Below, one piece after another: positions 1-11,100 of a stretch of DNA of 20,534 nucleotides. This DNA is from Nephromyces sp. MM_2019. Taxonomy: Eukaryota > Apicomplexa > Aconoidasida > Nephromycida. The stretch is from positions 105,994 through 126,527 of the forward strand of contig JADHZB010001582.1 in NCBI GenBank assembly GCA_015657535.1, in the 5' to 3' direction. Made by a program: the position numbers and the translations under genes. Numbering within the stretch: the stretch's first letter is position 1; each line of letters begins with the position of its first letter. Below the pieces are notes generated by a model that saw nothing but the letters and a program-made list of their open reading frames with translations, ran no database searches and was not told the DNA's origin.

Positions 1-3000
1 TTCCTTTGATTACATAATGCATTTTTGATGTATCAAAACCAATATGTTCCTATTAACGGAACATTAATATACAAACTAAGGCTTCACTCGAAGCCATTTG
101 TAATTATAAGTAACACCAATAGATTTATTTTTTTTGCTGTTATTGAATTGAGCGTTCTGCATTTATTATGAAATGTGCTTTTCTACCGATGTCCATTTTG
201 AGTGTCATGCTTAATGAGTTTGGAGGAGACATGACTTGTAAAGAGGAGCTATTTATGTTGGGATTAGCTAGCCTTTCTCTATCTAGCTTTTATAATTTTT
301 GTATATTTATTTTGTTTCCGAACTCCTATGGTATACTTCTTACTGGGGTTGAGGGCTGTTCATTTCATTCATTAGGTTTCGCAGTGCTATGCGATGAACT
401 GTTACGTCCATTATCGCCCGTAGTACCAAGAGATCTTATGGGGATTTTGTCAAGATTACAATAGGATAGTTAATTCTTTGTAAGGGTTTAGATTGCTGAG
501 TTGTTAACTTAGCCACTTAGCCTCGTTGATTGATTCTTGAGACTCGTGACTTTTTAATCGTCTCTCGCCGGTTCAACAGATCATATCAGAATGCGGCCAG
601 GCCTTATGACGTTATGCATGCAAGTATCTCGGTAAGTGCAGTTGCTGTATGCCTCTTCATGTAATTCATTTTGTCCTTGCCACGACAAGTATTTCTTGAG
701 CCACTTATTCGTTGTTCTAAGTTTTTCTTCTCATCATATTTATGTAAGTTATACCGATGGTTTTTTTTGGAGCGAGAGTTATGAGGTAATTGTGTGCGCC
801 TTCGCTTAGCAAAGTGATACTTACAATCTTTTTAAAAGTATTAAATGTGGTTATTCTATTTTCAGCAGGCGCAGCTGTCACAGTTACTCTTTCATACTAC
901 GGTTCTCACGGTGGCAGCATAGCTAATAGAGTGTTGGTACGTGGCGTTACATTGTTATTAAGAAACTGGCGGCTAGATGTTTGGTATAATTTGCCGCTAA
1001 GCATGTGATATGCAATTCCTCGATAATGCAATCTACATAATGATCACGGACTAAGATTGTCATCTTAGGGATTTTATATCTGCGTCGAAGTATAGTTCCG
1101 CTGTTTATGGACCCGCAGATTGCCACAGTTAATTTCTTAAGTCATTGTGACATGGGCATAGCTAATCCAATACCTGAGGGAACCTAAATTTCATGTCATT
1201 CGTACTGCCTATGAGTCAAGACTGTGGTACGCGACTGCGGAAAACGTGCGCTCTAAGGTTGCATATGTGGGTGCTGCTATTCGGCATGTGCAGGGTTGTG
1301 TAAAACATCATTCCCTTGACTTTCGGCATATACGTCTTAATTATTCTTACGCTGCACATACGCAGACTATTGCACGCGGGGTGTTTTTAGATGAGAAGAT
1401 ACATTCAGGCGGGCTCTTGGTGGCAATGTGCCTAAATTCTCTTATGGCGTTGGCAGTTCGACGCTCCCCCATAGATAACGGGCAAAATTGAATAGGTAGG
1501 CTTACGTAATAGTATTACGGAAACTGAAACTCCGCGATGTGTATGCTCAAGCGCGATTACAGAAGATGCCATTGGGGCATTCATTCGTTATGTGCCAGTC
1601 ACAGAGGAGATAATGAGACTGAGCTTGACAACGCCGCAATTACAGCGGTTCGGTTAATAAGTTTTTCTAAAAGTGTCGCAATTCTTGATTCCCGATGAGA
1701 TGAATGGTATGATACAAGGACTTGATAAGAAAGTAGCTGCAGTAGCCTGCCTGCTCAGATGATTAATAGCAAATAGAAGCCTTCCGGGCGCGTCATGGTT
1801 CTAACTACTAGATTCTAGATAGCCCCTCCCAAAAATTCCCTCCAGGTGGCTTACTCTCCCGCGCGGTGCCGTGGATTGCGTACCTTGCTCGGCAATCCTG
1901 AATGTGACGAATCGTGCGCTAGATGGGTGCTACGGCGAAACTGCCACACAAGCGTCCTAGCACGTGCTCCGCATGCACACGTCAGCAATCGAAGACGGGT
2001 TAGGGTAGGAGATTCGGATGCGCATTAAAGGTGCTCTAACTTGTTACACCATGAGGCAGCACACGATAGATGAAGCTCGGCTAGGTGAATCCTTTTGGTT
2101 TCAGCTACGATTATCAAAGTAGTACGAAAGCGGTGGTAAAGTGAATAATGGTACCAAAGCAGTACAAGAGCAGGTAGCAGCTTAAAGGATAGTAAAAGCA
2201 GGCAAGCCTGAGGCTGGGTAATTAGCTTTTTGTCGGCGCCACAAGCGCTTCGCTCGCATAATATTGTGGGCTAACAGAAGCCTGGGGGCAAGCATCACGT
2301 CTAGCGCTGAATTTTACCAACTTCTAGGTGAATATATGGCGCAGTGCCCGATAGCCATCTTCCGAAAGTTTTGGTAATGTTTGCTAACCTGCCGGCAAAC
2401 ATAAACGACAAACAGAGGGCAAAATCTTAAGGTTAAATTGAAGAATCTAGTCATATTCTTCGAGCCTTAAAAAAATGTTGAGGTTATGCGCTGCATGACA
2501 CTTCGATGTATAGATGGATAGCGGATTTTCTAGGTCTGTATTCAAGGCGGTACCCGGTTTACCGCTGCATAACTAAAGAATGCCCAGTATGGTATAGGAG
2601 GACTGAAGCACTAGCTACACAAAGGGGAGTATTTTTCGAGAAAACGAGCTAGCGCTACTTCTTGGAGGTACTAAAATTTAATCGAGCTACCAGGGGCGCG
2701 TAATAATGCACTGGGGTCAACATATTTTTGATTCTTTCTACGTTGACGTATCCGGAATACGTTGTTCCGACAAAGTACCTGCAATAACCTTACAGCGCAT
2801 TACTTTGCCGTACGTTGGCATAATCACTGCGAATCACTCCGGTATGCTCTCGGATTGTGTTTGAGCAATACTATGGCACCCCTTTGAGTAATGGCCGAAT
2901 GGCACTGTGTAAAACAGCTAAGGTCATTTTGGCCCGCTTGTTATCAATAAATTTCCTAGCGGGAAATCAAGGTATTCGCATCTGCATGTTTTTGAGAAAC

Positions 3001-3545
3001 TTGAGAAAAGAGGATGTTTTCAATCCCGTGGCACGCTTGGTATGCCTAGAGCAAGTACTTCCTGCAAGATGCACTATTGTTGCTCACTTCTCGTCGTGCC
3101 GCGCACGGCTTTCTACCAGTTATTACTACAACTGTACCTGCCAAGGAAAAACTGCACCTACAGGAGCCGTATGATACACTTTGACTACAGCTTTTTGCTA
3201 AGTTGAACTTGGCTAATCACCGATATGTCACGCAAACTTGCGAAAGGCTATATATATCCTTCATGGCTTTAAAATTTTAGCTGCGATTAACTTACTTCAC
3301 GCGTATTGTGCATGCTTTTCTGCTTGAAAAGTATAACATCTAAAGGTAGGAAAGCTAAAACCCTAGTACCCACTATAGGTTGTGAGTACCTTTTATCCAA
3401 AGAAGAGCTACCCACCAAGCTATAAAAACAAATTTGCATTTATCAATTGCTTGCACATAGGGTCCATGTAGAGCCATGTCGTATCATTTAATTATTATGA
3501 AACAATATCAAGATGATACCGTGTAAGTAACGGATATGTCATACA
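1..3545. other. Upstream region with no supported gene
   Basis: I see no gene here. All frames are interrupted often. The longest open stretches are about 98 codons from an ATG at 168 (hydrophobic, unrecognised) and about 105 codons ending at 3174, which lacks an ATG at its open end. Neither has recognisable motifs, flanking splice sites that extend it, or similarity to any family I know. There is no tRNA-like T-arm or rRNA-like segment and no tandem array. By eye the base composition is more balanced than in the T-rich introns downstream, with a local GC-rich patch near 1850-2000. It is most simply intergenic DNA plus the unmapped promoter and 5' UTR of the gene starting at 3546. Short non-coding exons could be hidden in it. 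Confidence 0.55.
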
Positions 3546-5162
3546 ATGGAACCCGTTTTTCAAGAGGTTTCCGAGCAGCGGCCGCAAAACGCCGCAGGCG
3601 TTTTTGCAGGCTGCGTGGGGGAGCTAAAGGAGCAAGTGAGCCACCTCATGTAAGTATCTATCTAATTAAGTGCTTATCAATCTTCGAGAGCATCCATGCG
3701 TAGGGACCCTACTAATAGAGCTGTCCACTTGCTTCGTACAGGAGGGTAAACGAATACCTAGAGAACGAAAGTACTTACTACAAATCCCTTGTCCAGAAAA
3801 TGCAGGTAATTAACCCTGTTAAAACTTCGCTTCTAAAATGCTCCTGTAGACCGCTACTAGTTTTACTTTGCAGTCACTAGAAGATAAGCCAGTGGATTAT
3901 GGAACCTTATCGTACAAATACGGGAGAGGGCTTGCACAAGATATACAAAGGCTAGCAGAACAGAATAGAGCGCTCAAAGCTTCTTTGGGTTGCTCTATGA
4001 GGGACGCTGCCAGATATGAGAATAACTTCAATAACTTGATGGAAGATGTGGAAGCGCTCGACCAAAAAAATTTTAGGAAAGCTCTGGGATCAAACATTTC
4101 AAATGTGAAGCGTAACGCCATAGCTTATGCTGAGGACATCATCCCCACAACTTCGCAAACACTAACCCTTTCTACCAATCAATACCTGCCTGGTAATGAG
4201 TCGTCCAAGGGTATAATTTGCACCTGCAGCTTAAAATTAAAAGATTTATACGACATCGTAGATCGAAAACTACGGGATTATGAATCTTATACCTGGGAAG
4301 ATCGCCTGGGGAAGCTCCGGTCGGAAAGAGACGAGCTCATCTATAGGTAATTTTACGTAAATCTCCCGTAAATGAAACAAGTTAAAGCGGTAAGATTCCT
4401 TTCGTAGCAAAGCTATATACTTATCAAACGCAAATATGATATTACGCTTACTCTAAATGTAGGAACTCGATGCTTTTCAATAGCTTAGTGAGTGCTCAGC
4501 AGCTACTGAATAATACACCTGGGGGATTTCCAATTAAAGCTTTTAATGCCTCAAGCTTTAATCAACAAAATATTGTTAAGAACTTAAAAGAGGCTTATGC
4601 GAAGCTCTTCTCCCTAGAGGTAATGTAATATCTTTCATAAATATTTCTCGGCGATAAGCGTAGAATTCTTCATTATTTTTCAGGAAATCAACGCTAGTCT
4701 AGAGGCCCGTCTAGAGCATGAGCTAACCATTTCACGTAGCTGGCAAACAAATCTTCGGGCACTGCAACGCGAGGTGGGTGAAACTTTTCACCTCAAAAAC
4801 AATTTTATATGAGCACGCCTGTTATATTTTTTTTTGCAGCTTCGAGATCATTTTAGCGATTTGGGTAGAGCTGCAGAAGCTACTGGTCCTGGGTGCATGC
4901 TCTTCCGTGGAAGCATGGTTGAGGGGATTCATAGGCCACAACAGCCGCCGTGCAGCGTAACTCTAGCGGAGAAGGAATCGCTAATCTTGTTGCAGCAAGC
5001 TAGAAACAGGATAGAAGCTGACTCGAAAAGTAATGCATGTTGTACATTCCTGCAGCCTTATTGCTTTTGTATTTGTGACCCAACCTATTTTATTTACCTA
5101 CAGGAATAGAAGTTCATACAACACGGATCAAAGACCTGGAGGCTGAGGTTGCTTCCCTTCGG
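3546..5162 (+). CDS. Exons 1-7: N-terminal coiled-coil-like region
   Basis: Seven exons separated by short introns (92, 68, 116, 64, 66, 74 bases) encode residues 1-379. The segment is rich in Leu, Glu, Lys, Gln and Asn with heptad-like spacing, for example around [19 protein letters not shown] in exon 3 and [10 protein letters not shown] at the end of exon 7. That suggests an elongated or oligomerising helical protein. I recognise no named family. Donors are GTAAGT, GTAATT, GTAATT, GTAATG, GTGGGT and GTAATG. If translation simply reads on from exon 7 it reaches TAA at 5190-5192, so this part could be a separate protein of about 388 residues. I prefer splicing at 5162 into exon 8, because exon 8 has a strong acceptor but no upstream start codon. 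Confidence 0.7.
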
Positions 5163-8100
5163 GTGCGCTTGCTTACACATGCACAGCACTAAGAGCTCCT
5201 TGCGTAGCGTGGAGGTTAAGTTAAGGTGATCTGTAATACCATTGTTTGCGAGATAGACAAAGAAGTATACTAATGTACTTGACTAAAAAGCAGTCAAATT
5301 GTTCCTAGCTTAATATGTTTATTTCCTTTTCATTCAGTTGAATAGGCGCGTCACACGAGGAAGCGGTTTGAATACGAAAGATAGGGCATTGGATGCCTTG
5401 CAATCAATCAATAGACTGTTAGCAACCGCAGAGATATTTTTGCAAGATAAAATTATAGCATCGAAACTGAAGAAAAGTAGTATCCCAAGCGCGTACCCCA
5501 GTGTGCCTCCTATTTCAAACGTAGTTGATAAGCAAGGAAGCAAGCTCTACATTCAGCAATCACTTCAAAGCTTACTAATGAAGGAAACACCTGCAATTAA
5601 TGAGCTCTCAAACTTTGGCTATAACATGAAGGTATGTAGGAAGCGAAGCATGATTATCTCCGCTGTTGAACGAGTGCAGCTGTTGCTGCTTTTAAAAAAG
5701 GGCAGTGCCCCTGAAGAAACAAAGAAAAGGAGTAACTTTTCGGATTTCTATAAAAATAAACACGGGGCAACTGCATCATCCCTTTCATGGAAAGAACTTG
5801 GCTCACCGAAGCTCCATCAATCAGCTAGAAACAAAATCAATGAACCGCCAACTAGCGTAAATGAATCGAATGTCTCCAGGCTAGCAGCTACTGGAGAGCT
5901 TCCAGATCCACAAAACGAATTATTAGAATCTTTGAGGGATAAAATAAGGGCAAACATGAAATATCAACTTGAAAAAGATGCGCGTGGGAATAAACCTGAA
6001 TTTCTAGCACATGCAGAATTACCACAGAATAAAATTTCCGGGCACTCTAAGTTGGATCCCATAACTCCCCCTGCAGACGACTCAGTAACATCTTCTGATT
6101 TTAGCATAAGTGTTGAAACCCCTAACAAGAATATCAAGCAGCACATTCCGGGCTTTGAGGAATCAGTAGATAGTCGTAATCGTGAGGTTATAGAGGGAGT
6201 GGGTATCGCCCAACCAGAAAAGAGGGCCACTAATCAAGAGGGCCGCATAAAATTATCATCACATGAAAAAGTTTCTGAAATTGGAAGAGCTGCTACTGCG
6301 GAATCTCCTTCTGGAAGTTCTGCCGATGCAGGTATGTTTTGGGCTGCACCCTTGATACAGAAGGAGCTAAAGGGAGAATCCGAGCTCAGCGGCATTTCGA
6401 GCTTGCTCTCTCCTGCAGTAAAAATTCCCGAAAAGTTAACAGAAGCAATTCCTGAAAAAATTCCCAAAAAAATAGCAGAAAAAATTCCCGAAAAAATAGC
6501 AGAAAAAATTCCTGAAAAAAAAGTGCCTTTGGAGAAATTGCCACATCTGCCTGATGAACAAACTGACTCTATTGCCAAATCTAAGTACCAGCTGCCTGAC
6601 TTCCGTGCATCAACAATAGCAGTAGACTCAAGTGAAAAACTAAAAGATGCGGAATCTTCAGAAAAAGCAACTTTAGTAGCTCCTGCACCGACTGCAGAAA
6701 ATTATACGATTACTGCCAAGGAAGCTTTCGATGACTCCGCAGCTTTCATTGCCATAAAATCTCACATACAAGAGCTCCCGATACACACTCTTTCCACTGT
6801 AGAACCATTGCTTCCCCCTAAGGATTTACGGCATACTGACAATGCTCATCCAAAAAAAGAGCATAAGTTAGGACCGGAAAAAAGAGATATTATGCACTCA
6901 GCATCTTCTAAGGTAGAATTTAATATCGCCAATTTCAAAGCTCTACTACAAAAAGATAAAGCACTCAATGAAAGTCCATTAGCAGCTCATGGGCTTGAAA
7001 ATGTAGATGGCACCGTATTAGCACCGAAAGCAGACGCAAAAAAAACTCACTTTAAACTTGAAAATGAAGAGGAAAGCAAAGCCGTCATTGCAGTGCTACC
7101 AGCGAATGAAGAAGTTAAATCTTTTCCTTTGATAGGAAAACTGATTGACATTTCATCGGTATCCCATGATGCCAGGGATACAGAAAACCAGTTACAGGGA
7201 ATGCCATCCCCTAGCCTTCAGCCGATGAAGCAGGCAGAAATATCGGAGGCAAGCGGGGATGCCAATACGTATGAGTCACAAAATGAAGACTCGTCAATTT
7301 TTTGTAAAACGCAGGCAGTCCAAAATATTGCCACATGTGATATTTCGAATGAGCAATCAGCAGACGCTGTTACCCCTCAGACAGCAGATGACACCTCATC
7401 AAAGTATCCAATGAATGCACCTTACCCTATGTCACAAAAAGCGCCTCTATCATCGAATCCTCCAGAAAATAAGGATGAGGTTCCTGACATGCTAGACTTG
7501 GAAATATCGAAATCTGTTGAAAATATCGGAGTTGAAAGCCTCCCACTTCGCATGCAAGACTTAAAAGAAACATTTAAAAAGCATCTCACGAAAGAGCAAA
7601 TCAGCCTTGCTGAAGCTTACAGGAAAATGGTTGGCACAAGGACAGAAGCTGGAGGGGTGTCGGCGGAGGTTAGTTAGTAAGGCAATGTCATCGAGGATTA
7701 TGCACGACCCAGAAGGCTTCATGCATTTTTTTGCAGCTATTATGATGATAAAATGGAAATATGCCAAGGGGAGTAACTCAAATTTTTTAGGGCTTCAAGA
7801 AACATGCATTGTTTGATCTAGCACATCTACAGAGCCAACTTGTAATTTTTTGACAGTACAATGACGAGTTTGTAGCTATGTGGAACATATTGAACAATCA
7901 AAATGTTTTTTTATTGAATTAAAAATTCATATTAATTCTGCGAAATTTATCCTAGTTTCCAGTTAGGCCTATGCTCTGTCAATTGGTTCTATAAGGTAAA
8001 ACTGATTTTGATGCTATATTCATCTTTCTTCTGAAAATTCTGCAGATCTTTCAGGAGTTCGCGCATAACTTATCTATTGATCTTTCCCATAAGGATGTTG

Positions 8101-11100
8101 ACCGACTTTTTTTATATATTTGTGGAGGAGGAGCACAGTCGTTTACAATGATAGACTTGTACACTTTTTTTGAAGAAGCAGATGTTAAAACTGAGTTGGA
8201 ATTAGGGGCGAGACTAACAGAAATGTATCTGTCCGTGAGGTCTGTGGACTCCGTACTAAATCCATTTTTTTGTTGTATTGCTATTTTAATGAAAATCCAT
8301 CTTATAGCCTCTCATGAAGTATGCTTAGGTTTTTAAACTATAGTTCAGACTAAATTTTGACTTTTTGATATATAGCACTGAGCATTTTTTTATGTTTTTC
8401 TTAGGTTTTTATGTTCAACATATTTTTTTTCAAGTATAATAAGATTGCGAATTAAATTATAGATTAGGCACATTTGAAATATTTTTTTATACCAAAAATA
8501 ACTCCGATAGTAACTTTTTTTATGCCATAGGGACGCCCTGAAGCACGTGAACTTGACGGATGATGAAAAATACGTTACCGAAGATGACTTCACAAGGTTG
8601 GTGCGCAATGTTCTGTACTGCTGCTAAATTAACATGAACTACTTTTTTTGTATATTTGAAGTTCTTGAAGAAGTTAATGTGACTGGACGAGCCTAATATT
8701 CCACTACGATATCAAGATTTGTGTTTGCTGTTCGCAGGCTTTGCCAGATTGGAGCAGTCAACCAAGAATGCACCCAAAGATTGTTCAGCACCATCAAATC
8801 GTAAGTTTAAAAACGTGAGACCGGTTTTTTTTTTTTCTTGTTTGTGTATTTATATGATTTTTGGCTGACATGCTGCATTGAATGCGCTACTAATTTACTT
8901 GGATATAGCATGGCCGGGTAGCCTGCCGAAAAAGCTTAGTTTTCATAAAAGTTACTGTGATAGTTTTAGCACCACCATCGAAGTTGCCGTTGTTGCTATT
9001 TTAGTTCTGCTTAAAAAAGTATTGCAATTATGGTCCCATGGAATTATCTTCAGATGCTGACCAGCAACTTCTATTTCTTGTGCTATTTTTTTTAATAGTA
9101 ATGAAGGAGTAACTGTACGGTTACTTCGAGATTCCCTGAACGGATTAGCAAGACCTAAGAAAACTGGCGCCGCAGGAACTTTTTTCGGTGCTATAAAAGC
9201 TGTTAAGCACCTGAGTGCTTTATCAAGGCACAAACGTCATACCAAGTTACGATTATCTAATGCTAAGGAGGACGCTAGTCGAATAGGCAGTCCTGAGGCT
9301 GCTGAAAACATTGTCACACCAGAGCAGCTGTCTTCTCTGATAAGCACTCTATCGATGCCTACTGATATGAGAAATAATTTAGATCGCTTAAATGCAGATG
9401 ATGGCAATCAGTCCACTTCTATCCTACGTGGCCAACTGAATAGTTCGGTTGATAATTTTTTTACCGATGGATTGGGGATGATTAGTCCATTTACTCATCT
9501 CGCATTTGGGGATTCATTAACGACGCTTGGTACTGCTTCCTCTATTGATGACTTTAGCGACACAGATTATGAAGGTTCAGTTGCTGAATCCTTTGAAACT
9601 GATGAAAAATTCAAGCCAAGCAATATATCAAAGGCTCAGTTGCTGCATAACAGGATTATAGACAAATACGGAAGCTGTGCCGGAGCATTCAAATTTATGG
9701 ATGAGAATGGCAATGGAAATGTTACTATACATGTACGCCCCTTCGCTACACCTTTGTTGAAAACTTACCTAATATTAGTCAGGCTTTTGCGATAGCTTCC
9801 CTTCTGTTCCTTCTGCTACTTCAACCCTTTTAGTAAGACAGCTGTATATTTTTATAGTAGCAGAAATATCTAACGGAAAAATTGTTCTGTAGGAAAACTA
9901 TTCTTTTACATCTTTTGTATAATTTCGCGGCCATTTACTCGGCAGCCTTAAAGCTTTGCTGTCTAGTAGCTTATACTTTTTCATAGGTTGCTGAAATAAT
10001 CTTCAGTCATTTCAAAGCTGAACCTGTTATTCTGTACTATTTTTTGCAAATACAATGCAGCTAATCTAGCATGAAGTTGTATCTATACGAATTGCTCCTT
10101 TACAGGAATTCGCGAATTTTATGGAAGAATCTGGATTTGAGTATGGATTTGACGAGCTTTACGAGTTGTACGTGGAATTATGCAGGCCTGTCTCTAACCT
10201 TCTTACTGTGTCATGTTTATATAGAAACTTGGAGGGAGAGGACTGCTCCCTCGTACAGTTAAACAAGCGCTTGGAAGAGGTATACAGTACTTCTTGAATG
10301 TGATGTGGACCAGCATTTATTTTGTTGTGTTTCTCCTAATTTTTAACGTGAAATTTTTCGCTCTCTTAATTTCAAAAACTATATTAAAGCTTAATACTTC
10401 TAATTAGTAATATTAAAACCTTTTTATTACCCCGCATGAACTACATGGAATGCTTACTTCCACGTATACTTGTAATTTTTCGAATTTTTTTTAGATTCAT
10501 GGAAATCCTGCCCACGCTTTCTTCGAGTTGAAAAACGGTGGCAGCAAAAATATAAGCTCAGAGGAATTTACTGTCATTGCGGGGCGGGCCGGTGTGGGGT
10601 CCGCGTACTCGCTTTCGCTATGGAAACAAATTGACTCGTCGGTATTTCATCCAACATTGAATTTAGATGTGGGAATATTTGCTGTGTGCGTGCATGCGAG
10701 GCTGTAAAAGCAGAATTTATGTGTGCAGAAAATCGAATGTGTATATGGAAGTAAGAACTGCTGTGGCACACACGAAGGCCATTGTATATTTGCTTGCTTT
10801 TTTTAGCATGAGAAACTGACTGCAAATTAGAATGCAAGTAGCAGTGCATTAAACTGATAATATGATTTAGTGACTATTTTGATCTACCCCTGCTGTATTG
10901 CACAGCCTTCACGAAACATATAAAAATCATAATTTTTTCGTTAAACCAGAGGCTCTTTGTTCTCCTTTTTAGAGAACCGGAAAATGAAGGTCACGCTTGA
11001 TCTTCATCAGGAAAAAATGCCTTATTCACTTTTTTTATCATTAAAACAAGTATCGCTATTGAAAGAATCATAAAAGGCTATTTTCTTGTGACCAAATTAA

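Noticed and set aside
168..464. 98-codon ATG ORF with hydrophobic character
   Set aside because: Length is close to what chance gives, it shows no recognisable motif, and no splice context extends it.
1246..1491. 81-codon open stretch, unrecognised
   Set aside because: It has no ATG at its open end, no domain, and no convincing flanking splice sites.
2857..3174. 105-codon open stretch
   Set aside because: It begins without ATG, resembles no family I know, and is not joined to other exons by clear splice signals.
3249..3258. TATA-like ctatatatat about 290 bases before the start codon
   Set aside because: AT-rich DNA yields such strings often, and core promoters of the suspected lineage do not depend on a recognisable TATA box.
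6234..6578. Minus-strand ORF rich in Ile, Phe, Ser and Gly
   Set aside because: It is the antisense shadow of the Lys/Glu/Pro repeat in exon 8.
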